Below are positions 1 through 6,298 of a stretch of DNA of 12,772 nt, piece by piece (position 1 is the first letter of the stretch; the number at the start of each line of letters is the position of its first letter). The stretch lies in the NCBI GenBank assembly GCA_002315995.1, contig DCHN01000067.1, positions 1-12,772 on the forward strand, read 5' to 3'. The position numbers were made by a program, and so were the translations under genes. Below the pieces are notes generated by a model. The model was not told where the DNA came from. It saw nothing but the letters and a program-made list of their open reading frames with translations, and did no database searches. This DNA comes from Bacteroidales bacterium UBA1751. Its GTDB lineage: Bacteria; Bacteroidota; Bacteroidia; Bacteroidales; UBA932.

Positions 1-1211
1 CTTCTGCGGCTGTGTGCAAGCAGAGGAATCGTTGAATGTCCGTCCTGAACTATAGAATTCACAAGGAGTACATAGAAAGGTGCCATTCCGTTGGCAAAGA
101 GGGTTACGAATATAAGGTGAGGGCCAGATTCCGGAATGATTCCAACAAGTGCTGCAAGAATCATTACCCAGACCATATTATCGTTTATAAGGTGTTCAAG
201 ATCAAGATAAATTACCCCCAGTTGGCATACTGCCAGGGCGCCAAGGGTCCAGCAGAAAATAGAGAGCGCGTGCTTCTTCACAACATGATTCCAGATATGT
301 TCCCTTATGAAGTGTTCGCTTGCGGTTGCAGTAAAGAAGAGGGTAATGATGCTGAAAATTGCAAACATCAGGTGCATCCACCTCTCCTCCAAAAGATTGA
401 GGGAGTGTTCCTCCGCTTGATGTGCGTGCTGATGCACGTGCTCACAGTTTGCATGTTGCAATTGAGCAGTATTCAAATGATCATGCTCACAGCAGGCATC
501 CGTATGATGCGAATGAGGATGCTCCGCCGCCATTTCCACTCCGTGTGCGTGTGCCGAATGGTCGTGCTCAAGCAATCCTCCTCCAACAAGGGAGAGGAAG
601 AGAGCTATACCGGCAAGAAGAACTACCCTTCTCCACCCCGGATGTTTCATTACAGAGTAGGAAGAGGCCTTGAATATTGAGGGCATTGAAACTCTGTCTT
701 CAGCGTGAATAGTTATTTCATCTCCGCAGGTGCAGCCACAATTATGTCCAAGAAGATGGCCAGAATGGTCGTGGCCGCAATCTTCCGAGTGAGAATGTCC
801 GAAAAGATCTCCTCCAATATGTTTGAAAAAATGAATGCGGTCAACAATGAGACCGGTTATGATACCCACAGCAAGAACAATTACTCCAAGAAGAAGTGCC
901 TGGCGTGGAATCATTGCAAGCATAACAAAGGCCTCGTCTCCACTTGAACATATCATCATTGCTATGAGCGCTCCAAATGTTAGGAGCCTATGTGTGTAGA
1001 GCGACACGGCGGCAAATCCTCCGAGACATCCAGGAATGATTCCCAGCACTGCTCCCAATACTACCTGCTTGAAGGATGAACCCTGCAGATGTGAGTACCA
1101 GCGGCCCTGTGAATATACGTTGAAATACTCTATAAGAAGCATCATAATGAGGACAAGCCCCGTTATGAGAAGAGTGTTTCTTAATATGTCAATAATAAGG
1201 TGCAGCTCCAT
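1..1211 (-). CDS. Putative 10-TM heavy-metal exporter (ArsP_2/DUF2899-like), 3' end cut by window edge
   Basis: Read directly on the minus strand from ATG 1211-1209, the frame stays open for 403 codons to the window edge, so the C-terminus is missing. The protein is strongly hydrophobic with several membrane segments: roughly residues 8-28, 47-70, 76-96, 104-124, 190-210, 274-292, 305-328 and 340-360. Two half-repeat-like motifs stand out: GIIPGCLGGFAAVSLY (57-72) and GIIPESGPHLIFVTL (357-371). SSGDEAFVML (89-98) and IVQDGH (387-392) are also recognisable. From memory of the family these mark the putative arsenic/manganese/heavy-metal permeases common in Bacteroidota. Two soluble segments are rich in metal ligands: residues 131-165 (7 His, 4 Cys) and 215-269 (16 His, 3 Cys). 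It probably moves a metal ion across the inner membrane; the substrate is not known. The start overlaps the meaB stop (TAATG), suggesting translational coupling. Confidence 0.85.
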   Translation of the reverse strand, partial: MELHLIIDILRNTLLITGLVLIMMLLIEYFNVYSQGRWYSHLQGSSFKQVVLGAVLGIIPGCLGGFAAVSLYTHRLLTFGALIAMMICSSGDEAFVMLAMIPRQALLLGVIVLAVGIITGLIVDRIHFFKHIGGDLFGHSHSEDCGHDHSGHLLGHNCGCTCGDEITIHAEDRVSMPSIFKASSYSVMKHPGWRRVVLLAGIALFLSLVGGGLLEHDHSAHAHGVEMAAEHPHSHHTDACCEHDHLNTAQLQHANCEHVHQHAHQAEEHSLNLLEERWMHLMFAIFSIITLFFTATASEHFIREHIWNHVVKKHALSIFCWTLGALAVCQLGVIYLDLEHLINDNMVWVMILAALVGIIPESGPHLIFVTLFANGMAPFYVLLVNSIVQDGHSTIPLLAHSRR

Positions 1212-2422
1212 TATTTGTCCAGACGATTATTGTAGAGCTCCATGAGTTCAGTTGCTGCCATGAAGGAGTCGAGCTGACCGGCCATTACCGCATCAATATA
1301 GTCAGGGAGTCGCTTCTCAATTATGGCACTCTCGTAGAAATTGTTTCTCAAAGTCTCATTTATACTCTCGAACATCCAGTATTTTGCCTGTTCGTGACGC
1401 TTCTTCTCATAGTAGCCGTTGCCCTTTACAAGTTCAAAATACTCCTCAATTTTCTTCAGAATTTCAGGAAGCCCCATCTTGGTAACTGCAGACGAAGTAA
1501 CGGCAGTTGGAATCCATCCGCTCTCTGTTGGAGGGAAAAGATGAAGCGCATTTGCATAGAGCGCCCTTGCCATATTTGACTTGTCAACATTGGTGCCGTC
1601 GGCCTTGGTAATGGCAATGAGGTCGCTCATCTCCATGATGCCTCTCTTTATTCCCTGAAGGTCGTCTCCAGCTCCGGAGAGCATAAGAAGAAGGAAAAAG
1701 TCTGTCATAGAGTGAACGGCTGTTTCGCTCTGCCCCACTCCAACGGTCTCAATGAAGATTACATCATAGCCCGCAGCCTCGCAAAGAAGCACGGTCTCAC
1801 GCGTCTTCCTGGCAACTCCGCCAAGTGAACCCGCACTTGGACTAGGTCTTATGAAAGCGTTCGGGTCGTTACACAAGGTCTCCATTCTTGTCTTGTCTCC
1901 AAGAATACTGCCCTGGGTCTTCTCACTGCTGGGGTCAATTGCAAGTACGGCAAGTTTATGTCCTTCAGATGTAATATAACTTCCAAATGCCTCAATGAAG
2001 GTACTCTTTCCTGCGCCAGGCACTCCGGTAATACCTATTCTCATTGTTTTCTTCTTAGCTGAAATCACCTGGCACCTTGCAATAATCTCCTGTGCAACAG
2101 CCCTGTGTGCAGGGAGCAGACTCTCAACCAATGTAATTGCCTTTGAGAGAATCGTGGTGTTGCCGGCCTCAATTCCCGCCATGTACTCATCAACACTGAG
2201 AAGAGCAGGTTTCTTCTTGAAAAAAGTCTTGATATAAGGATTGATTTTAGGCGGCTCGGGAACTCCTGCATCAACTCCAAGAGCTGTTTCGGGATTTGCA
2301 CACTCCTTTGGCGGCCAATCCTCAGTTGTTACGCTCATTTTGTTTTCGGCAGCAATATTCTTGTTGTTATCTTCCATGATATTATATACATTTTCTATTT
2401 CAAATTCATATTCAAATTGCAT
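1211..2422 (-). CDS. meaB: MeaB, methylmalonyl-CoA mutase-associated GTPase
   Basis: A cytoplasmic G3E-type P-loop GTPase that loads and protects the B12 cofactor of methylmalonyl-CoA mutase, the succinate-propionate enzyme of Bacteroidota. Visible motifs are the Walker A GITGVPGAGKST (130-141), the switch region IDPSSEKTQGSILGDKTRM (162-180), the MeaB hallmark ETVGVGQSE (225-233) and a base-specificity motif ITKADG (271-276; NKADG is usual). At 403 residues it is longer than many MeaB proteins, and the extra length is a poorly conserved N-terminus of about 60 residues. The start is uncertain: ATG at 2422 adds an odd stretch (MQFEYEFEIENVYNI), while ATG at 2377 gives a more ordinary MEDNNK start and 388 residues. 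Neither has a clear Shine-Dalgarno sequence. It lies 14 bases after the DUF1573 gene and overlaps the exporter gene by one base. The mutase subunits are not in this window. Confidence 0.93.
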   Translation of the reverse strand: MQFEYEFEIENVYNIMEDNNKNIAAENKMSVTTEDWPPKECANPETALGVDAGVPEPPKINPYIKTFFKKKPALLSVDEYMAGIEAGNTTILSKAITLVESLLPAHRAVAQEIIARCQVISAKKKTMRIGITGVPGAGKSTFIEAFGSYITSEGHKLAVLAIDPSSEKTQGSILGDKTRMETLCNDPNAFIRPSPSAGSLGGVARKTRETVLLCEAAGYDVIFIETVGVGQSETAVHSMTDFFLLLMLSGAGDDLQGIKRGIMEMSDLIAITKADGTNVDKSNMARALYANALHLFPPTESGWIPTAVTSSAVTKMGLPEILKKIEEYFELVKGNGYYEKKRHEQAKYWMFESINETLRNNFYESAIIEKRLPDYIDAVMAGQLDSFMAATELMELYNNRLDK

Positions 2423-2436
2423 TCACAAAGAACATA

Positions 2437-3522
2437 TCACTCACAGTGCACGCTCACAAAGAGATTTACAATTGGCCTCTGGGGTGAATTTGTTGTGAAT
2501 GTAATTGTAAAGACATTCTCTCCAGCAGGCAGGCCTTCGCGTTTGAACTGAGCATCTATATTGAAATATACTCCTGGAGCTACACTCTCAGGCGCTTTCA
2601 ACGAAACAGATGAGGAAGGCGCATCACACTGTATGCTTCTTATGAGAAGTTCAGAGTATCCTGTATTTCTTATCTTGAACGACACCTTCTCAGGTTTCCC
2701 GCTCTTCAAGGATTCAATATCGGCCGATGACTCCTTAGCCAGCACCATAGGGGCCTTGTTCTTCTCCTCTTTGCTCAGCTTTGAAAAATCATCAAGAACA
2801 ATAAGGTTTATTAGAAACTTCTCCTTTGCCTCAACTCCGTTGCATAGAACCCTTACCGGAATGTCGCTGTTTCCCCATACACCATAACCGCCATTTTGGG
2901 AAGCGGTGACGGTATATTGAATCTCAGCAATCTGGTTCGGCTTCAATTCAGATGGAACGGCCTTTACCGAAACACCCGCAGGAACAGCTGCAAATGAAAT
3001 CTTCACGCTCTTTGATGAAATATTGGCAACATTAACCGACTTGCTTTTTGTTGTACCGGAAGCAAGCTGCCCGAGTCGCACCCTGTTGCTCATAACACCA
3101 AGCATACCCAACTTGGCCGGATAGATCTCCTTCAACGACTTGTTCTTTTCTACCACAACTCCGCTCAATGAGAGAATTATTGGCTTCTTCTGATATGAAA
3201 CATATACTGAGATATTCTTTTCAAAAGGGTAAGGCCCCTCATCATTGCTGTAGGTAACCTTTATTTTGCCACTCTGACCCGGTCTTACGGGCTCATTGCT
3301 CCATGAAGGAGTTGTACACCCGCAAGATGAAATTACAGTAATGATTGCCACCGGTTGGTTGCCCTTGTTGGTATAGGTGAATTCACACCGCTGCTCCCCC
3401 GCATTTGACATGATTTTGCCAAAATTATGGCTGGTCTTGTCGAACACGAGTTGTGCATCCGCCCCAACAACGCTCAGAAAGAACAACGCTGAAACCAATA
3501 TGAACTCCTTAAAATATCTCAT
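2437..3522 (-). CDS. Secreted DUF1573 protein with repeated Ig-like domains
   Basis: A protein of 361 residues from ATG 3522. An N-terminal signal peptide is clear: charged MRYFKEF, hydrophobic ILVSALFFLSVVG, and a likely cut at ADA-Q (23/24). The first domain (about 25-125) is a DUF1573 Ig-like fold with the family pattern HNFGKI (32-37), ...ISSCGCTTP (64-72) and PGQSGKIKVTY (81-91). Two further beta-rich segments follow, about 135-225 and 255-360; the last has FKIRNTGYSELLIRSIQCDAP, which resembles the first repeat. No lipobox is seen, so it is probably periplasmic or surface-exposed. Its function is unknown; the family is abundant in Bacteroidota. The frame can be extended to a TTG at 3543, but the ATG fits the signal peptide better. 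It sits 58 bases after rho, with no clear promoter or terminator between them, and may be co-transcribed with meaB. Confidence 0.85.
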   Translation of the reverse strand: MRYFKEFILVSALFFLSVVGADAQLVFDKTSHNFGKIMSNAGEQRCEFTYTNKGNQPVAIITVISSCGCTTPSWSNEPVRPGQSGKIKVTYSNDEGPYPFEKNISVYVSYQKKPIILSLSGVVVEKNKSLKEIYPAKLGMLGVMSNRVRLGQLASGTTKSKSVNVANISSKSVKISFAAVPAGVSVKAVPSELKPNQIAEIQYTVTASQNGGYGVWGNSDIPVRVLCNGVEAKEKFLINLIVLDDFSKLSKEEKNKAPMVLAKESSADIESLKSGKPEKVSFKIRNTGYSELLIRSIQCDAPSSSVSLKAPESVAPGVYFNIDAQFKREGLPAGENVFTITFTTNSPQRPIVNLFVSVHCE

Positions 3523-3580
3523 ACGCTGAATCAAATTGTTCAACTATCGCAGGTGAAAAAAGAAGCCTTTCAACCGCGCA

Positions 3581-5434
3581 TCAACCATTCATTGAAATAA
3601 GCAGCTCGTCATTTGTAGGGTTGGCATTCATCTGCTTCTTCATGAACTCCATAGCCTCAACGCTTGTCATATCAGAGAGATGTTCCCTGAGAATCCAGAT
3701 TCTGTTCACATGCTCATGCCTGTAGAGCAAATCGTCACGTCTGGTAGAAGAGAGTGTTACGTCAACTGCAGGGAAGAGTCTCTTGTTCGAGAGCTTGCGG
3801 TCGAGCTGGAGTTCCATATTGCCCGTTCCCTTGAACTCCTCGAAAATAACCTCGTCCATCTTTGAACCTGTATCTGTAAGAGCTGTTGCAAGAATGGTGA
3901 GAGAACCCCCGTTCTCAACGTTGCGCGCCGCTCCGAAGAATCTCTTCGGTTTCTGTAGCGCATTGGCATCCACACCACCGCTGAGCACCTTGCCACTGGC
4001 AGGCTGAACAGTATTGTATGCTCGCGCAAGACGGGTAATTGAATCGAGAAGAATAACTACATCGTGTCCGCACTCCACAAGTCTCTTCGCCTTCTCAAGT
4101 ACAATATTGGCAATCTTCACATGTCTTTCAGCAGGCTCATCGAAAGTTGAGGCAATGACCTCAGCCTTAACGCTGCGTGACATATCGGTAACCTCCTCAG
4201 GTCGCTCGTCAATAAGAAGAATCATCATATAAACCTCCGGATGGTTATCTGCAATTGCATTTGCAATCTCCTTCAGGAGCATTGTCTTACCGGTCTTCGG
4301 CTGAGCAACAATGAGGCCTCTCTGTCCCTTTCCTATAGGGGTGAACATATCCACAATTCTGCAGCTGAGGTTATTGTGGCCGTTGGATGTAATATCGAAC
4401 TTCTCCTCCGGGAAGAGCGGTGTAAGGAAATCAAAAGGAACCCTGTCTCTGATATACTCAGGAGTACGACCGTTTATCATATTCACCTTTACCAGAGGAA
4501 AGTACTTGTCACCCTCCTTTGGAGGCCTGATCTCTCCAAAAACGGTGTCACCGGTCTTGAGTCCGAAAAGCTTTATTTGCGAAACCGAGACATATATGTC
4601 ATCCGGGCTGTTCAAATAGTTATAGTCGCTTGAGCGGAGGAAACCATATCCATCGGGCATAACCTCAAGTACACCATGAGCCTCAACAACTCCCTCAAAC
4701 TCAATCTTTGGTTTCTTAGGCTCCTGCTGCTGACTCTTCTGCTCTTTCTCCTTAGGCTCCCTCTGCTGACTCTTCTGTTCTCTTGCATTAGGCTCCTGAA
4801 GAGTCTCCTGCTGCATACCGCCACCAACATTCTGCTCAGCATTGCTCTCCTGAGCAACTTCAGTGTTAGTCTGACTCTGTACATCATCCTTCTCTACCAC
4901 AGCGGTTTCCCCTCTCTTCTGCCTCTCCATACGTGGCTTTCTCTCCCTATTATTTTCAGGCTGTCGCTGTTTTGAATCTCCACTTCTCTGCTCCTTCCCC
5001 TCCTTTGCGCTCTTTTCAGTTTTGTCGTCAGATTGTTTCTCCTCCATTATGCCCTGGACGCTCTCCTGATTGGCAGGCTTCTGGCTTCTCTGACGCTTCT
5101 CCTCTTTTGGAGCACGTTTCTCCTCTCTTGGAACGCGTTCAACCTTTACTTCAGTTTCAGCGCTCTTTTCTGCTGTAGCAGCAGCGGGAACAGATACAGT
5201 TGATGAAGATGACTCAGCAACCCTCTCCACCCTCTTTATACGCTCTCTCTTTGCAGGCCTCTCTCCACGAGGCGCCTTTTCTGTTTGAGGCACGCCCCTA
5301 ACAGCCTGTTCATCAAGAATTTTGTAAACAAGATCCTGATGCGAAAGTGATTTAACTTTGCTCAACTGCATCTTTGCAGCAACGTCAAGAAGCTCCTCCT
5401 GGCTCATCTGACTTAATTGAATGATATCGTACAT
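3581..5434 (-). CDS. rho: Transcription termination factor Rho with long disordered insertion
   Basis: A hexameric RNA helicase that ends transcription of untranslated RNA. Domains in order: Rho N-terminal helical domain (about 1-45, SQEELLDVAAKMQLSKVKSL); a low-complexity insertion rich in E, K, R and Q (about 48-243); a cold-shock-type RNA-binding domain (about 246-322, GVLEVMPDGYGFLRS and DDIYVSVSQIKLFGLKTGD); and a RecA-like ATPase (about 330-617). The ATPase has Walker A AQPKTGKT (377-384), LLIDERPEEVTDM (406-418), Walker B VVILLDSITRLARAYN (459-474) and SGGVDANALQKPKRFFGAARN (485-505). At 617 residues it is about 200 longer than E. coli Rho, entirely because of the insertion. The insertion contains an imperfect tandem repeat EQKSQQREPK/EQKSQQQEPK (219-240). 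Rho of Bacteroides thetaiotaomicron has a comparable disordered region reported to drive phase separation. It has its own promoter and a leader of about 95 bases. Confidence 0.98.
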   Translation of the reverse strand: MYDIIQLSQMSQEELLDVAAKMQLSKVKSLSHQDLVYKILDEQAVRGVPQTEKAPRGERPAKRERIKRVERVAESSSSTVSVPAAATAEKSAETEVKVERVPREEKRAPKEEKRQRSQKPANQESVQGIMEEKQSDDKTEKSAKEGKEQRSGDSKQRQPENNRERKPRMERQKRGETAVVEKDDVQSQTNTEVAQESNAEQNVGGGMQQETLQEPNAREQKSQQREPKEKEQKSQQQEPKKPKIEFEGVVEAHGVLEVMPDGYGFLRSSDYNYLNSPDDIYVSVSQIKLFGLKTGDTVFGEIRPPKEGDKYFPLVKVNMINGRTPEYIRDRVPFDFLTPLFPEEKFDITSNGHNNLSCRIVDMFTPIGKGQRGLIVAQPKTGKTMLLKEIANAIADNHPEVYMMILLIDERPEEVTDMSRSVKAEVIASTFDEPAERHVKIANIVLEKAKRLVECGHDVVILLDSITRLARAYNTVQPASGKVLSGGVDANALQKPKRFFGAARNVENGGSLTILATALTDTGSKMDEVIFEEFKGTGNMELQLDRKLSNKRLFPAVDVTLSSTRRDDLLYRHEHVNRIWILREHLSDMTSVEAMEFMKKQMNANPTNDELLISMNG

Positions 5435-5447
5435 AAAGTGTAAAAAG

Positions 5448-5469
5448 TATTCTCCTGGAATTGAGAATA
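5448..5469 (-). promoter_or_regulatory. Hairpin with U-rich tail just before the rho start (possible attenuator)
   Basis: On the minus strand TATTCTC, an 8-base loop and GAGAATA form a perfect 7-bp stem, followed at once by CTTTTTAC. This resembles a weak intrinsic terminator placed 13 bases ahead of the rho ATG. The only Shine-Dalgarno-like AGGAG lies in the hairpin and is about 17 bases from the ATG, farther than usual. The stem has only two G-C pairs, so stability is modest. Confidence 0.4.
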
Positions 5470-5507
5470 TCGTAATGATTTCGAAAAAACGATTTTGTTT
5501 GGAGAGT

Positions 5508-5525
5508 AAACCGCAACCGCGGTTT
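5508..5525 (-). repeat. GC-rich hairpin at the start of the rho leader
   Basis: On the minus strand AAACCGC-GGTT-GCGGTTT forms a perfect 7-bp stem with a 4-base loop. It starts about 5 bases after the predicted transcription start of rho and would be near the 5' end of the mRNA. An overlapping palindrome AACCGCGGTT is also present. It could stabilise the mRNA or take part in leader control; that is inference. Confidence 0.55.
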
Positions 5526-5536
5526 CAAACGATATG

Positions 5537-5568
5537 CAAATATAAATCAAGGTTTGAAAAAAAACAAG
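5537..5568 (-). promoter_or_regulatory. Bacteroidota-type promoter of rho
   Basis: On the minus strand, TATATTTG (5544-5537) matches the Bacteroidota -7 consensus TAnnTTTG. A TTG (5567-5565, within CTTGTTTT) lies 20 bases upstream, as expected for the -33 element. Transcription would begin near 5530, giving a leader of about 95 bases before the rho ATG at 5434. This is a match to a known consensus by eye; no transcript data support it here. Confidence 0.65.
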
Positions 5569-5587
5569 AAGTCTCTTTTCAAACCTT
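5549..5587. repeat. Perfect 12-bp inverted repeat flanking the rho -33 element
   Basis: The plus strand reads AAGGTTTGAAAA (5549-5560), a 15-base spacer, then TTTTCAAACCTT (5576-5587), an exact inverted repeat. The -33 TTG of the rho promoter lies in the spacer. No U-tract follows the second arm in the minus direction, so it is not a textbook terminator for the upstream operon. It could be an operator for a dimeric regulator or an RNA hairpin at the end of the upstream transcript. Confidence 0.6.
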
Positions 5588-5624
5588 TGAATATGTTAAA
5601 ATTGCAGCCCCAAAAAACAAATCC

Positions 5625-6287
5625 CTACTTGAAGAATTTGGAATCTACCGCTTCACCTGTTTTAGTGCCGCTGATTTCATAAAGAGTATAGTTGGCACCC
5701 TTACCGTTCATCCTTATGCTTTTCAACCCAGAATTGGCGGAATTGACAACTATTACAAAGGATGTGAACATCTTTCCAACTCGTGAAACCTTCTGCTTGG
5801 CACCTTTTTCTGACGCGTTACTGGCAGCAGGAGCATCCTGCTTCGGCGTTATGGTAATAACAACATCAGTACCGTTTTTAGTCATCTTCACATTTTCCAT
5901 TGAAGCGAATGCGGTATTGACTCCTCCACCTATTATACTCTCAAGCACAGCCTGGAAAGTGGCAAAAATAGGCTCCTTCTTACTGTCGGTAACATATCTC
6001 TTGCCGGCAACTGTCATGGTGAAGAGGCCGGAATTCATTATAAGCTGGTCTGCACAGTTGTTGAAGGTGAGACATATCTTGTCAGGCGCCTCAATATACA
6101 TATCTCCATTTGTAACTTCATCATTTTTTACTGCAGCCTTATGGTTTGTCTTTACGGCGAGCCCACAGGCGCTTTGTACCCCTTTCATCTTTGAAACAGC
6201 CTTTGAATACTCCGCTACCGAGGCATCCTGCCCGAACAATATGGTTGCAACCATTACAGCTGCCATAAATGCAAAAAATCTTTTCAT
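5625..6287 (-). CDS. LolA-like periplasmic lipoprotein/lipid carrier
   Basis: A protein of 220 residues with an N-terminal signal peptide (MKRFFAFMAAVMVATILFG, likely cut before Q20), so it is periplasmic. The body fits a small LolA fold: an early GLAVKTNHKAAVKNDEVTNGDMYIEAPDKICLTF segment (42-75), where an anti-parallel sheet contacts the membrane-derived substrate, then a beta-rich half ending KSIRMNGKGANYTLYEIS. Residues 152-164 are a polar linker (DAPAASNASEKGA). LolA carries lipoproteins from the inner to the outer membrane; LolA-like proteins inside aryl-polyene and flexirubin clusters are thought to carry the polyene lipid product instead, which is the likely role here. It lies 11 bases after the FAD oxidoreductase gene and is the last gene of the operon. 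Assignment rests on overall pattern and context, as the family has little sequence identity. Confidence 0.72.
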   Translation of the reverse strand: MKRFFAFMAAVMVATILFGQDASVAEYSKAVSKMKGVQSACGLAVKTNHKAAVKNDEVTNGDMYIEAPDKICLTFNNCADQLIMNSGLFTMTVAGKRYVTDSKKEPIFATFQAVLESIIGGGVNTAFASMENVKMTKNGTDVVITITPKQDAPAASNASEKGAKQKVSRVGKMFTSFVIVVNSANSGLKSIRMNGKGANYTLYEISGTKTGEAVDSKFFK

Positions 6288-6298
6288 ACTATAAAAAT

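Larger units (their letters stand above)
5435..5624. other. Intergenic region upstream of rho, holding promoter and inverted repeats
   Basis: This 190-base AT-rich stretch separates the LolA-like gene from rho. Read toward rho it contains a 12-bp inverted repeat, a -33/-7 promoter pair, a 7-bp hairpin near the predicted transcription start and a second 7-bp hairpin just ahead of the rho start codon. The word GTTTGAAA (or its reverse complement) occurs three times, at 5523-5530, 5552-5559 and 5577-5584. No coding potential was found on either strand. Confidence 0.75.

Noticed and set aside
36..680. Plus-strand open frame of 214 codons
   Set aside because: It lies antisense to the metal exporter and reads as Cys/His/Met-rich nonsense produced by the His-rich loops; the minus frame gives a coherent membrane protein.
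3523..3543. TTG start for the DUF1573 protein
   Set aside because: ATG at 3522 gives a regular signal peptide; the seven extra residues add nothing recognisable.
3523..3580. Possible terminator between rho and the DUF1573 gene (T-run on the minus strand)
   Set aside because: A run of six T is present but no stable stem precedes it.
4241..4633. Plus-strand open frame of 130 codons within rho
   Set aside because: It lies antisense to the highly conserved Rho ATPase; no family resemblance.
4711..4790. DNA tandem repeat inside rho
   Set aside because: It encodes the EQKSQQ repeats of the disordered protein segment, so it is coding low complexity rather than a separate element.
5692..6294. Plus-strand open frame of 200 codons with hydrophobic stretches
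   Set aside because: It is the exact opposite strand of the LolA-like gene, which has a signal peptide and fits the operon; the hydrophobic look is a mirror effect.
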